DNA of 64,000 nt from Lysobacter alkalisoli (GTDB taxonomy: Bacteria; Pseudomonadota; Gammaproteobacteria; Xanthomonadales; Xanthomonadaceae), in assembly GCF_006547045.1 (NCBI RefSeq), contig NZ_CP041242.1:2552001-2616000 (forward strand), given 5' to 3'. Numbering within the stretch: position 1 is the first letter of the stretch; each line of letters begins with the position of its first letter. The position numbers and the translations under genes were made by a program. This document shows positions 51,942 to 61,456 of the stretch, one piece after another. The notes under the pieces are model-generated. The model did not search any database. It worked only from the letters and a program-made list of their open reading frames with translations, and was not told where the DNA came from.

Positions 51942-51978
51942 GGAAAAACAAAAAGGCCCGCACTTCGCAGTGCAGGCC
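51942..51978 (-). terminator. Attenuator terminator in the asnB leader
   Basis: On the minus strand GGCCTGCACT pairs with AGTGCGGGCC (one A-C mismatch) around a 4-nt loop, then TTTTTGTTTTT. It ends ~41 nt before the asnB ATG and ~34 nt after the leader peptide stop, so it can only act on asnB transcription. Confidence 0.88.
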
Positions 51979-52027
51979 GGGGGAGAGCGATGGAACCTTG
52001 GGGTACTAGGTGCTAATCACCGGCCTG
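51973..52027 (-). promoter_or_regulatory. Antiterminator pairing of the asnB attenuator
   Basis: On the minus strand CAGGCCGG (52027-52020, leader codons 35-37) is exactly complementary to CCGGCCTG (51980-51973), which includes the left arm of the terminator. The two pairings exclude each other. A ribosome stalled at the Asn codons leaves CAGGCCGG free to block the terminator; one at the stop codon covers it. Confidence 0.75.
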
Positions 52028-52129
52028 TGGAGGGCTGGCGTTGTCATTCTCGGTGACGTTGGAGACCGGCACGCTGCGGCCGCCCGGAAGGGCATTGGCA
52101 AGGGCGGCGCGGGCGCGGATGAAGTGCAT
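52013..52129 (-). CDS. asnB leader peptide (38 residues, Asn codons near the end)
   Basis: ATG at 52129 with AGGA eight bases upstream; TAG at 52015-52013. The peptide begins MHFIRARAALANALPGG and ends VSNVTENDNASPPQAGD. It has four Asn in 38 residues, three of them within seven codons just before the antiterminator sequence. Size, position and the terminator behind it are those of an amino-acid attenuator leader. That it is translated is inference. Confidence 0.8.
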   Translation of the reverse strand: MHFIRARAALANALPGGRSVPVSNVTENDNASPPQAGD

Positions 52130-52234
52130 GGGTCGATCCTGACGCAGTGTCGCCGCCCTTGCAAGCGACGATTTCATATGTAACGGACCGCAGTTTGGAT
52201 AAGCTCGACGAACACCATTCTGGAAGGGGACACC

Positions 52235-54619
52235 ATGGTGCGTTCGCTGGTTAGGGGAGCGCTGCTGCTCCTGCTGGGCGCTGCACTGCTGGTCATCGCG
52301 ATATGGCTGCTGATGGCCGCCAGTCTGCCGAAGCTCGATGGGGGGCTGTCGCTGCACGGGCTCTCGGCCGAGGTCACTGTCGAACGCGATGCGCTCGGCG
52401 TGGTCACCATCGACGCGCGCAACCGAGAGGATGCGATGCGTGCGCTGGGTCATGTCCATGCCCAGGAGCGCTATTTCGAGATGGATCTGATGCGTCGCAC
52501 CGCGGCCGGCGAACTGGCCGCGCTGTTCGGCCCGGCCGCGGTGGAAGCCGACAAACGCCATCGCATCCATCGCATGCGTGCGCGAGTGCGCGAGCACATG
52601 GACACGATCACCGGCACCCAGCGAGCGATGATCGAAGCCTATGTCGAAGGCGTGAATGCCGGCCTTGCCGACCTGAAGGCACGGCCGTGGCCCTACCTGT
52701 TGTTGCGCAAAACACCCGAACCGTGGCGCCTGGAGGATTCAGCACTGGTCGCCTATGCGATGTACTTCGACCTGCAGGACGCTTCCAATGCCGACGAACT
52801 GGCTCTGTGGAAACTGAAGCCGCACCTGCCGGCGCCGCTGTTCGAACTGATCACCCACGGCGGCAGCCGCTGGGACGCACCGATCACCGGTGCGGCGGTG
52901 GGCGACGCGACGCTGCCCGGCCCCGACCGCGTCGACCTGCGCCAACTGCCATTCGACGACACCACGGCAATCGTACCGTTGCCCGATGCCCGGGTCGTGG
53001 GCAGCAACAACTTCGCCGTCGCCGGCAGCCTGACCCGCAACGGCCGCGCGATCGTCGCCGACGACATGCACCTGGGGCTGCGTGCGCCGAACATCTGGTT
53101 CCGTGCCCGCCTGCGCTACCCCGAGCGCAATGCCGCCGGCGGCCGGGTCGACGCCACCGGCTTCACCCTGCCGGGGTTGCCGGCGATCGTGGTCGGCAGC
53201 AATGGGCATGTCGCCTGGGCATTCACCAACAGCTACGGCGACTGGCTCGACTGGCGGCAGCTGCCGCCCTGCCCCCACGCCGCGGCGGACTGCATGCCCG
53301 GCACGACGGTGGTCGAGCGGATCGAAGTGGCCGGTGCCGATGATGTCGATTTCGAGATCGAGGAGACCGCCTGGGGCCCGGTCCTGCATCGCGACGACAA
53401 AGGTAACCGACTGGCGTTGCGCTGGGTCGCACACTTGCCGGGCTCGTTGACGATGGAGCTGGCCCGCTTCGCCGAGACAGGCACGGTGAACGCGGCATTG
53501 CGCCTGGCCGACGACATCGCCATTCCGGCACAGAACCTGCTGGTCGGCGATGCCCATGGGCGCATCGCCTGGCGCCTGCTCGGTCCATTGCCCGATCGCG
53601 GCGAACACTGCATCGCCTCACCACGCGATACCGCCGGCAGATCTGCCGACACGCTCCTGGGCGACCTCGAGGCCTGTCCGCCGTGGGCATTGGCCGCATC
53701 GACCGGCGTCAGCGTGTCCGGCCCCGGCACCGCGCGGCTGTGGACGGCCAACAGCCGCGTGGTCGACGGCGACATGCTGGCGCGCATCGGCGATGGCGGC
53801 TATTCGCTCGGCGCCCGTGGCCAGCAGATCCGCGACTCGCTCGAGGCCCGCCGCCGCTTCGACGAACACGACCTGCTCCGGATCCAGCTCGATGACCGGG
53901 CCCTGTTCCTCCAGCGCTGGCATGACCTGCTGCAACAGCAGGCGCAACAGGCCCGTACCCCGGCGTTGCAGACCGTGGCTGCAGCCGCGGCCGGCAGATC
54001 GGGGCATGCAGGCATCGATTCGGTCGGCTACCGGCTGGTCCGCGGCTGGCGGCTGAAAGTGCTCGAGCGCATCACCGACGGCCTGCTCTCTCCCGCACGC
54101 GACGCACTCGGCGAGGACTTCGCGATGCCGGCATTGAAGCAACTGGAAGGCGTGGCCTGGCCGCTGGTGACCGAGCAGCCTATGCACCTGCTGTCGCCGC
54201 GCCATGACACCTGGCAGGCCCTGTTCGAGGATGCCGCCGCCGAACTGCGTGATGAACTCGAAGCATCCGGGCCGCTGGAAGAGCGCAACTGGGGCGAACG
54301 CAACACCGCCCGTATCTGCCACCCGCTGTCACGTGCCCTGCCCGACCTGGCCAAACCATTGCTGTGCATGCCGGCCGAACCGCTGCCGGGCGACAGTCAC
54401 ATGCCGCGCGTGCAGGGTCCTGACTTCGGCGCATCGCAGCGGATGGTGGTTTCGCCCGGCCATGAGGCCGACGGCATCGCCCACATGCCCGGGGGCCAGA
54501 GCGGCCATCCGCTGTCGCCGTTCTGGGGCGCAGGCCATGACGACTGGGTGCATGGCAGGCCAACGCCATTCCTGCCGGAACCGGCACGGTACACGCTGGT
54601 ACTGACGCCCGCGAAGTAG
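52235..54619 (+). CDS. Penicillin acylase family (Ntn-hydrolase) protein
   Basis: 794 residues. An N-terminal membrane anchor or signal (LLLLLGAALLVIAIWLLMA) is followed by the alpha chain (VTVERDALGVVTIDA, GHVHAQERYFEMDLMRRTAAGEL). The Ntn nucleophile is Ser257 in VVGSNNFAVAG, where autocleavage would create the beta chain. VSPGHEADGIAHMPGGQSGHPLSP is the conserved C-terminal block. Family members split amide bonds of beta-lactams, acyl-homoserine lactones or other N-acyl compounds; quorum quenching is possible but unproven. It is divergent from the asnB leader. Confidence 0.93.
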   Translation: MVRSLVRGALLLLLGAALLVIAIWLLMAASLPKLDGGLSLHGLSAEVTVERDALGVVTIDARNREDAMRALGHVHAQERYFEMDLMRRTAAGELAALFGPAAVEADKRHRIHRMRARVREHMDTITGTQRAMIEAYVEGVNAGLADLKARPWPYLLLRKTPEPWRLEDSALVAYAMYFDLQDASNADELALWKLKPHLPAPLFELITHGGSRWDAPITGAAVGDATLPGPDRVDLRQLPFDDTTAIVPLPDARVVGSNNFAVAGSLTRNGRAIVADDMHLGLRAPNIWFRARLRYPERNAAGGRVDATGFTLPGLPAIVVGSNGHVAWAFTNSYGDWLDWRQLPPCPHAAADCMPGTTVVERIEVAGADDVDFEIEETAWGPVLHRDDKGNRLALRWVAHLPGSLTMELARFAETGTVNAALRLADDIAIPAQNLLVGDAHGRIAWRLLGPLPDRGEHCIASPRDTAGRSADTLLGDLEACPPWALAASTGVSVSGPGTARLWTANSRVVDGDMLARIGDGGYSLGARGQQIRDSLEARRRFDEHDLLRIQLDDRALFLQRWHDLLQQQAQQARTPALQTVAAAAAGRSGHAGIDSVGYRLVRGWRLKVLERITDGLLSPARDALGEDFAMPALKQLEGVAWPLVTEQPMHLLSPRHDTWQALFEDAAAELRDELEASGPLEERNWGERNTARICHPLSRALPDLAKPLLCMPAEPLPGDSHMPRVQGPDFGASQRMVVSPGHEADGIAHMPGGQSGHPLSPFWGAGHDDWVHGRPTPFLPEPARYTLVLTPAK

Positions 54620-54632
54620 CGGCACATAGCAC

Positions 54633-54704
54633 GTAGCCCGGGTAAGCGAAGCGCACCCGGGGATGCTCACTCGAACCCCAATGCGCTTCGCTCGCCCGGG
54701 CTAC
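54633..54704. repeat. GTAG-type REP pair (BIME) between penicillin-acylase gene and dapE
   Basis: GTAGCCCGGGTAAGCGAAGC (from 54633) and the inverted CGCTTCGCTCGCCCGGGCTAC (to 54704) face each other as in the copy at 47004. The GTAG of the right-hand element supplies the TAG stop codon of dapE. Confidence 0.88.
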
Positions 54705-55852
54705 GACCGCGGAGTGGTTTCCTGGGCGAGCAGGCGCTCGATCAACGCCAGGTACAGGTCCGGCAGCGCTTCCAGGTCGGCAACGCGGACATGCTCGTCG
54801 ACCTTGTGGATGCTGGCGTTGACCGGACCGACTTCGATGCAGTGCGCGCCCAACGGAGCGATGAAACGTGCATCCGAGGTGCCGCCGCCGGTGCTTTCCT
54901 CCGGCGCACCGCCACCGAATCGCGCCAGCACTTCGCGTGCAGCCGCGCGCAGCGGACCTTCGGGCGTAAAGAACGGCTCGCCGCTGCGGTGCCAGCGGAT
55001 GTCGAAGTCCAGCCCGTGTGAGGACAGCACGCCCTCGCAGGCCTCGACCAGGCGCTCGGCATCCCAGTGAGGGTTGTAGCGCAGGTTGAACGACACCTGC
55101 AGCTCGCCCGGAATCACATTGCTGGCACCGGTACCGGCATGGATATTGCTGATCTGCAGGCTGGTCGGCGGGAAGGTCTCGTAGCCCTCGTCCCATGCCC
55201 GGCCGGCCAGCTCGGCCAGCGCCGGCAATGCCAGGTGCAGCGGATTGCGCGCCTTGTCCGGATAGGCGACATGGCCCTGCACGCCACGCACGGCCAGCGT
55301 CGCCGACAGGCTGCCGCGACGGCCGACACGCAGCAGATCGCCGAGCCGCTGCTTCGACGACGGCTCACCGGTGATGCACCAGTCGATGCGTTCACCACGC
55401 TCACGGAACACATCGGCGACCTTGCGTACGCCGTCGATCGCATCGCCTTCCTCGTCCGAGGTCAGCAGCAGCGCCAGTCGCCCGGGATGCTCCGGATGCG
55501 CGGCGACGAACCGCTCGGCGGCGACCACGAACGCAGCCACGCTGCCCTTCATGTCGGCCGCGCCACGCCCGTACAGCACGCCGTCACGTATATCAGGCAC
55601 GAACGGATCGCTGCTCCACGCCTCGCGCGGGCCGGGCGGCACCACGTCGGTATGGCCGAGCAACACCAGGGTCGGACCGTCGCCATCGCCGTGGGTCGCC
55701 CACAGGTTGTCGACCTCGCCGAAGCGCAGGTGCTCGCAGGCGAAACCGGCTGCCCGCAGCCGCGCGGCGATCAACTGCTGGCAACCGGCATCGTCCGGCG
55801 TCACCGACGACCGGGCGATCAGTTCACAAGTCAGATCAAGAACGTCACTCAC
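54701..55852 (-). CDS. dapE: Succinyl-diaminopimelate desuccinylase
   Basis: 383 residues of the M20 zinc peptidase family. Metal ligands and catalytic residues are in [24 protein letters not shown] and [13 protein letters not shown], and the substrate loop is [11 protein letters not shown]. It releases succinate from N-succinyl-LL-diaminopimelate in lysine and peptidoglycan synthesis. The GTG at 55852 has GGAGG nine bases upstream; an open extension to 55909 is unlike the family. The upstream operon gap is filled by repeat copy C. Confidence 0.95.
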   Translation of the reverse strand: MSDVLDLTCELIARSSVTPDDAGCQQLIAARLRAAGFACEHLRFGEVDNLWATHGDGDGPTLVLLGHTDVVPPGPREAWSSDPFVPDIRDGVLYGRGAADMKGSVAAFVVAAERFVAAHPEHPGRLALLLTSDEEGDAIDGVRKVADVFRERGERIDWCITGEPSSKQRLGDLLRVGRRGSLSATLAVRGVQGHVAYPDKARNPLHLALPALAELAGRAWDEGYETFPPTSLQISNIHAGTGASNVIPGELQVSFNLRYNPHWDAERLVEACEGVLSSHGLDFDIRWHRSGEPFFTPEGPLRAAAREVLARFGGGAPEESTGGGTSDARFIAPLGAHCIEVGPVNASIHKVDEHVRVADLEALPDLYLALIERLLAQETTPRS

Positions 55853-55870
55853 CGCACTCGCCTCCACACC

Positions 55871-56068
55871 ATCATTCCGAGCGTAGCGAGGGGCCTGCTT
55901 TCCGGACATATGTCCAGACGCGATCGGGCATGGCTTTGCGGGACCTTCCGAAACATGGATGTTTCGGAAGAGCCTACAGGGACGTATTCACGGCGTGTCC
56001 TGCAAAGCCATGCCCGGTCGCGTCCCCCGCGGACTTTCAAGGCAGGTCCCTCGCTACGCTCGGGATGA
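55871..56068. repeat. Nested inverted repeat, copy C, between arsC-like gene and dapE
   Basis: The outer arms (55871-55898 and 56041-56068) read ATTCCGAGCGTAGCGAGGGG and its inverse. Inside, GGGCATGGCTTTGCGGGAC (55927-55945) faces GTCCTGCAAAGCCATGCCC (about 56006-56024). At the centre is the same CTTCCGAAACATGG/ATGTTTCGGAAG palindrome as copy B, in opposite orientation. Confidence 0.85.
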
Positions 56069-56074
56069 CCCACT

Positions 56075-56428
56075 TCAAACCCCGAACCGCTTCTTGAAGC
56101 CGTTGTCGGAAAAGCCCTGCGTCACCTCGCCATCGTCCGTCACCACCACCGGTCGACGGATCAACTGCGGATACTCGCGCAGCAGCAGTTTCCACTCCGC
56201 TTCCGATCCGGGCGCCTTGCGGTTGGCCGGCAGATTGCGCCAGGTGGTCGACGATCTGTTGATCATCGCGTCCCAACCACCGAGCTTGTCCTTCCACTCG
56301 ACCAGCGTCTCCGGTGCGCGCGGCTCGTCGCGGTAATCGACGAAAGCGTGTTCGATGCCGAAGCGGTCGAGCCACTTGCGAGCCTTCTTGCAGGTGTCGC
56401 AGTTCTTGAGTCCGTACAAAGTCGTCAT
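56075..56428 (-). CDS. ArsC/Spx-like reductase family protein (YffB type)
   Basis: 117 residues with a thioredoxin fold. MTTLYGLKNCDTCKKARKWLD holds the Cys pair, and LIRRPVVVTDDG is the ArsC-family Arg block. YffB-type members are found beside dapD/dapE and are thought to use glutathione; they are not proven arsenate reductases. The ATG at 56428 is two bases past the dapD stop; an upstream TTG overlaps it. Confidence 0.92.
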   Translation of the reverse strand: MTTLYGLKNCDTCKKARKWLDRFGIEHAFVDYRDEPRAPETLVEWKDKLGGWDAMINRSSTTWRNLPANRKAPGSEAEWKLLLREYPQLIRRPVVVTDDGEVTQGFSDNGFKKRFGV

Positions 56429-56430
56429 CG

Positions 56431-57300
56431 TCAATCCGCCAGCCCGCGCAACAGATCATTGATGCTGGTCTTGGCGCGCGTCTTCGCATCGACCTGCTTG
56501 ACGATCACCGCGCAATACAGCGAATGCGAACCGTCGGCGGCCGGCAACTGGCCGGACACCACCACGCTGTACGGCGGCACGGAACCATACGTGACCTCGC
56601 CGGTGGCGCGGTTGTATATACGCGTGCTCTGGCCGAGGAACACGCCCATGCCGATCACGCTGTGATGACCGACCACGAAGCCCTCGACCACTTCCGAGCG
56701 CGCGCCGATGAAGCAGTGGTCCTCGATGATCGTCGGCGTGGCCTGCAGCGGCTCCAGCACACCGCCGATGCCGGCACCGCCGGACAGATGGCAGTGCGCG
56801 CCGATCTGGGCGCAGGAGCCGACCGTCGCCCAGGTGTCGACCATGGTGCCCTCGCCGACGTAGGCGCCGATGTTGACGAAGCTCGGCATCAGCACCACGT
56901 CCCTGCCGATGTGCGCGCCGCGACGGGCGATCGCCCCAGGCACCACGCGCGCACCGAGGGCACGGAACGCGGCTTCGTCGTAATCGGCGAAACGGGCCGG
57001 GATCTTGTCCCAGAACGGTGCCGGGTACGATTCCACCACTTCCATGTCCTGGGTGCGGAAGTACAGCAGTACCGCCTTCTTCAGCCACTCGTTGACCTTC
57101 CAGCCGCCCTGCCCATCCGGCTCGGCGACGCGGAATTCGCCGCGCTCGATACCGTCGATCACCCGCTCCACCGCCGGCCGGGTCGAGCCGTCGATCTCGT
57201 CGACGGTCAGGCCCTGGCGGCGCTCGAACGCGCTTTCGATGATGACCTTCAGTTCATCGCCTCCGGCCTGCGGAGTGGTCGGATTCTTGCGGGGGGACAT
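56431..57300 (-). CDS. dapD: 2,3,4,5-tetrahydropyridine-2,6-dicarboxylate N-succinyltransferase
   Basis: 289 residues. An N-terminal helical domain ([22 protein letters not shown]) is followed by a left-handed beta-helix of hexapeptide repeats ([40 protein letters not shown]). It transfers succinyl from succinyl-CoA in the lysine/DAP pathway. The ATG at 57300 overlaps the glnD stop in TGATG. Confidence 0.96.
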   Translation of the reverse strand: MSPRKNPTTPQAGGDELKVIIESAFERRQGLTVDEIDGSTRPAVERVIDGIERGEFRVAEPDGQGGWKVNEWLKKAVLLYFRTQDMEVVESYPAPFWDKIPARFADYDEAAFRALGARVVPGAIARRGAHIGRDVVLMPSFVNIGAYVGEGTMVDTWATVGSCAQIGAHCHLSGGAGIGGVLEPLQATPTIIEDHCFIGARSEVVEGFVVGHHSVIGMGVFLGQSTRIYNRATGEVTYGSVPPYSVVVSGQLPAADGSHSLYCAVIVKQVDAKTRAKTSINDLLRGLAD

Positions 57301-59927
57301 CAAGCATCTCCTTCAAGGCATGCAAGCAAGGCTTCCTTCAAAGCCTGCTGGTGGGGTTCGTCAAGGGGCTGGTCATGGCCGTCGGCATCGACCGCGGTGA
57401 CCTGAAACAGATCCTCGGCACGCTCGCCGAACGTGGCAATCCGGGCATCGTGGACACGCAGCCCCTGGTGGCGCAGGACGCGCGTCACATCCGCCAGCAA
57501 TCCCGGTCGGTCGGTGCATACCAGGCTGGCCTGGGTACGGCCGCCGGCAGTATCGTCGAAAGCGACCTGCGGCACGATGCGGAAATGACGCAGGTGGCGC
57601 GGCTGGGCGCGACGCGGCGGTTTGATCTCGTCCAGGTTGCCGGCCAGCGCGGCTTCGAGGCGCTGTTCGATTTCCTCCGCTGCCGGGATGTGGCGCGGAT
57701 CGGAAGGGATCACCTCGAAACTGTCGAAAATGGTGCCCTCGGGGCCATCCAGCACGCGCGCCTGCTGGATCGCCAGACCAATGCGATCGAGCGTGGCGAC
57801 GATCGCGGCGAACAGGCCGTCGCGGTCGGGCGAATGCACGAACACTTCCATCGCACCGGCGTGCGCGGCAACCGGACGCGCGCGGACCCGGGTGTCGCCC
57901 GTGGCCACGCCGCGCAACGCACCCGCCTGCCAGGCCAACTGGTCCGGACGGCCTCGTCGGAACGCCGCTTCGGGCATGCGCGAGAACAGCGACTCGATTT
58001 CCCTGTCGCCGGTACCGAACGCGGCCAGCATCGCATGCGCTGCTTCGCGGGTTTCGACAGCACGCTCGGCAGCGGCAAGCGGATGCTCCAGACCGCGCCG
58101 CAGCGCCAGCCGCGTCGCAGTGTAGAGATCCGCCAGCAGGCGATCCTTCCACGCATTCCACAGCTTCGGCGAGGTGCCGGCGATATCGGCACAGGTCAGC
58201 AGATAGAGATGATCGAGCCGTTCGCGATCGCCAACCTCGGTGGCGAAGCGATGGATGATTTCCGGATCGGTGATGTCCTGCTTCTGCGCCGTGGTCGACA
58301 TCAACAGGTGCTTGCGGACGAGCCACTCGACCAGGGCGGCATCGATCGCGCTCAGCCCGATCGCGCCGCAGAACACACGGGCGTCATCGGCGCCCAGCTC
58401 GGAATGGTCGCCGCCCCGCCCCTTGCCGATGTCGTGGAACAGGCCGGCCAGCAGCAGCAGCTCGGGCTTGCGCAGGCGCGGCCAGACCTCACGTGCGAGG
58501 GTGAAGCGCTCATCATGTTCGCCGGAGGCGAAGATCGACAGGTTCTTCAGCACCGCCAGAGTGTGCTGATCGACGGTGTAGACATGGAACAGGTCGAACT
58601 GCATGCGCCCGGACACGCGCGCGAAAGCGGGTATCCAGCGCCCGAGCACGCCCAGGCGCGCCATCCGGGTCAGGGTCTTCACCGGCTCGGGACCACGCAA
58701 CAGCTGCAGGAAGCGAACATGCAGTGCCGGCGTGGCGGCCACGAAGTCCGGCAGCTCCGGCAATGCCTCGGCCAGCGCACGCGCGGTCTGCGAATGCAGG
58801 CCACGCACGTCGCCTCGCGCAGCCCAGGTCGCGAAAAGGTCGAATACCTCCGCAGGCTGCCGCGGCCATCCGGCATCGCGCGCGGCCAGGTAGCCACGGC
58901 GCAGTTCGAACAGCGCATCGATCGGTTGCGGTATCGGCTCGCCTTCGATCTGTTCCTCGAAGCGTTGCATCAGGCGTTCACCGATCCGTTGCACCAGCGA
59001 GGCGCTGCGGTAGAAGCCCTGCATCATCTGTTCGACCGCAAGACTGCCGTCGGTGTCGACATATCCCAGGCGCTCGGCCAACCGCTTCTGATAGTCGAAG
59101 CGCAACCGCTCCTCGCGCTTGCCGGCCACCAGGTGCAGGCCATAGCGCAGTCGCGAAAGGTTGATGCGCTCGCGGTCCAGCGATTCGGCCTCATCGGCAC
59201 CCAACTGGCCAGCCGAGACCAACGACTCGAGGTCGGAGGTGCCGATGATGCGCAGCGCCATCCAGTGCAGTGTCTGCACGTCGCGCAGGCCACCCGGGCC
59301 TTCCTTGAGATTGGGTTCGAGGTTGTCCGAGGTGTCGCCGTGACGCGCGTGGCGCTCTCGCAGTTCGTTGCGCTTGGCCTCGAAGAATTCGCGTGCCGAC
59401 CATACCCGCCCGGGTGCGACCGCGGCTTCCAGGGCCTGCCGTGCATCGTCATCGGCATCGAGCGGACGCGACTCGATCAGGCTGGTCATCACGGTCACGT
59501 CGGCTGCGGCGGCCTCGCTGCACTGCGCGATGGAACGCACCGCATGGCCGACCGGCAAGCCGGCATCCCAGAGGCTGGTGAAGAAGCGCGACAGCGCGTC
59601 CTCATGCGCGGCCTGCACCTCCGGTTCGGCCATGACCAGCAAATCGATGTCCGAGTGCGGGAACAGTTCGCCGCGGCCGTATCCGCCTACTGCGAACAGC
59701 GACAGCCCCGCACCCTCTGGCACGCACATCCTCCACGCCGTGAGCACCTGACGGTCGACCGCCATGATCCTGCTGGCCAGCAGGCGATCGATATCGCCCC
59801 CGGCATCGAAGCGGACCGCCAGCGCAGCCTGGCCCTCGGCCAGGGATTCACGCGCGGACGCGGCCCACCCGGCCCACCCGGCATTGGCCGCGGCGTCGGG
59901 GGCGTGACCGATGGGCGGGGGACTCAT
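57300..59927 (-). CDS. glnD: Bifunctional PII uridylyltransferase/uridylyl-removing enzyme
   Basis: 875 residues. Domains in order: nucleotidyltransferase ([21 protein letters not shown]), a helical linker ([20 protein letters not shown]), an HD hydrolase domain ([23 protein letters not shown]) and two ACT domains near 700 and 800. It senses glutamine and modifies PII proteins to set nitrogen metabolism. It lies between map and dapD on one strand. Confidence 0.96.
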   Translation of the reverse strand: MSPPPIGHAPDAAANAGWAGWAASARESLAEGQAALAVRFDAGGDIDRLLASRIMAVDRQVLTAWRMCVPEGAGLSLFAVGGYGRGELFPHSDIDLLVMAEPEVQAAHEDALSRFFTSLWDAGLPVGHAVRSIAQCSEAAAADVTVMTSLIESRPLDADDDARQALEAAVAPGRVWSAREFFEAKRNELRERHARHGDTSDNLEPNLKEGPGGLRDVQTLHWMALRIIGTSDLESLVSAGQLGADEAESLDRERINLSRLRYGLHLVAGKREERLRFDYQKRLAERLGYVDTDGSLAVEQMMQGFYRSASLVQRIGERLMQRFEEQIEGEPIPQPIDALFELRRGYLAARDAGWPRQPAEVFDLFATWAARGDVRGLHSQTARALAEALPELPDFVAATPALHVRFLQLLRGPEPVKTLTRMARLGVLGRWIPAFARVSGRMQFDLFHVYTVDQHTLAVLKNLSIFASGEHDERFTLAREVWPRLRKPELLLLAGLFHDIGKGRGGDHSELGADDARVFCGAIGLSAIDAALVEWLVRKHLLMSTTAQKQDITDPEIIHRFATEVGDRERLDHLYLLTCADIAGTSPKLWNAWKDRLLADLYTATRLALRRGLEHPLAAAERAVETREAAHAMLAAFGTGDREIESLFSRMPEAAFRRGRPDQLAWQAGALRGVATGDTRVRARPVAAHAGAMEVFVHSPDRDGLFAAIVATLDRIGLAIQQARVLDGPEGTIFDSFEVIPSDPRHIPAAEEIEQRLEAALAGNLDEIKPPRRAQPRHLRHFRIVPQVAFDDTAGGRTQASLVCTDRPGLLADVTRVLRHQGLRVHDARIATFGERAEDLFQVTAVDADGHDQPLDEPHQQALKEALLACLEGDA

Positions 59928-59931
59928 GGCC

Positions 59932-60708
59932 TCACAGGTCGTTGTCGTCGCCCGGCAGCCGGGTCAGGATCTCGGCACCGTCGTCGGTCACCACCACCGT
60001 GTGTTCCCACTGCGCCGACAGCTTGCGGTCCTTGGTGACCACGGTCCAGCCATCAGGCAGCAGGCGGGTGTGGCGGGTACCCTCGTTGATCATCGGCTCG
60101 ATGGTGAAGGTCATGCCCGGCTTCAGCACCACGCCCTGCCCGGGACGGCCGTAGTGCAATACCTGCGGTTCGTCGTGATAGACCTTGCCGATGCCGTGGC
60201 CGCAATACTCGCGCACCACCGAGAAGCGCTCGGCCTCCGCGTACTGCTGGATCGCGTGGCCAATATCGCCCAGGGTCGCCCCCGGCCTGACCGCGCGGAT
60301 GCCGCGGAACATCGCCTCGCGGGTGACCTCGACCAGCCGCTGCGCCATCACCGACGGCTTGCCGACGATGTACATGCGGCTGGTGTCGCCGTGCCAGCCG
60401 TCCTTGATGACGGTGACGTCGATATTGACGATGTCGCCGTCCTTCAGGACCTTGGCCTCGCTCGGGATGCCATGGCAGATGACGTTGTTGACCGAGGTGC
60501 AGACCGTCTTCGGGAAGCCCTTGTAGCCGACGTTGGCCGGGATGGCCTTCTGTACATTGACGATATGGTCGTGGCAGATGCGATCGAGCTCCTCGGTGGT
60601 CACGCCCGGCTTCACGTGCGGGGCGACGACCTGCAACACCTCGGCGGCCAGGCGGCCGGCAACGCGCATCTTCTCGATTTCTTCGGGGGTCTTGATGGAT
60701 ATGGCCAT
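59932..60708 (-). CDS. map: Type I methionine aminopeptidase
   Basis: 258 residues. The dinuclear metal ligands are in GDIVNIDVTVIKDGWHGDTSRMY (two Asp), YCGHGIGKVYH (His), FTIEPMINEG (Glu) and QWEHTVVVTDDG (Glu region). It removes N-terminal Met. The ATG at 60708 gives MAISIKTPEEI, the family start. It ends 4 nt before glnD. Confidence 0.97.
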   Translation of the reverse strand: MAISIKTPEEIEKMRVAGRLAAEVLQVVAPHVKPGVTTEELDRICHDHIVNVQKAIPANVGYKGFPKTVCTSVNNVICHGIPSEAKVLKDGDIVNIDVTVIKDGWHGDTSRMYIVGKPSVMAQRLVEVTREAMFRGIRAVRPGATLGDIGHAIQQYAEAERFSVVREYCGHGIGKVYHDEPQVLHYGRPGQGVVLKPGMTFTIEPMINEGTRHTRLLPDGWTVVTKDRKLSAQWEHTVVVTDDGAEILTRLPGDDNDL

Positions 60709-60944
60709 GCGCGCATTATCGCCGAATCCGGGGCGGGCTGAATCCACGCCACCCTCGAGGCCTCCGGTGGGGGCCTGGAGGACACCTCACAACACTGAAC
60801 GGATCGGGGCAGCCGGAATTCCTTGACAGGGCAGGCAATGAGTGGAAGTGTCGGGTGCGTCGGGCACGCAACGTGCAGCCCTGCGCAGGCGGCAGACGCG
60901 GCGCCTTCCAGGGTACGGGGGATACAACGCGCCGGAGACACATC

Positions 60945-61451
60945 ATGAGCCGATTCAAACTGCACCTGTCCGCCACCCTGCTGGCCGCCGCGGCCCTGCT
61001 CGGCAGTCCCGCGCTGCATGCGCAGACGGCCACGACGACCTTCGAGGTCAGGATCACCATCGAAAGCAGTTGCACCATCGACACCCCAGCGGCCACCGAT
61101 GTCGACTTCGGCACCCAGCCCTCCAGCGCCACCGACATCGACGCCGTTGGCCAGTTGAACGTCAACTGCACCCCGGGCACGGGCTACACCATCGCGCTCG
61201 ACGAGGGCCAGAACAGCGGCGGCGGCGGCATCGCGGCCCGGGCCATGGCCAACGGCGCCGACCTTGTCCCCTACCAGCTCTACAGCGACGCCGCGCGCAC
61301 GACGGTCTGGGGCGAAACGATCGGTACGGACACGGTGGCCGGCACCGGCACCGGCGCGGTCCAGGCCTACTCCGTATACGGACGCACACCCAGCGCCAAC
61401 TTTCCGGCTGCGAGCTACCTTGACGTGGTAACCGCGACCATCGCCTTCTGA
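60945..61451 (+). CDS. Spore coat U (SCPU) domain pilin, CsuA/B-like
   Basis: 168 residues. A Sec signal peptide (LAAAALLGSPALHA|QT) precedes an SCPU domain: TFEVRITIESSCTIDTPAATDVDFGT, GQLNVNCTPGTGYTIALDEG and YSVYGRTPS ending in TIAF. The paired cysteines and beta-sandwich are typical of chaperone-usher major pilins of the Csu type. GGAG lies eight bases before the ATG. It is the first gene of the pilus operon. The upstream 60709-60944 stretch shows no further feature. Confidence 0.92.
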   Translation: MSRFKLHLSATLLAAAALLGSPALHAQTATTTFEVRITIESSCTIDTPAATDVDFGTQPSSATDIDAVGQLNVNCTPGTGYTIALDEGQNSGGGGIAARAMANGADLVPYQLYSDAARTTVWGETIGTDTVAGTGTGAVQAYSVYGRTPSANFPAASYLDVVTATIAF

Positions 61452-61456
61452 ACGTC

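Noticed and set aside
51901-52234. Minus-strand 194-codon frame (52013-52597) as a protein gene
   Set aside because: Its 5' two thirds overlap the penicillin-acylase gene antisense and its composition is shadow-like; only the last 38 codons, with their own ribosome site, are credible as a leader peptide.
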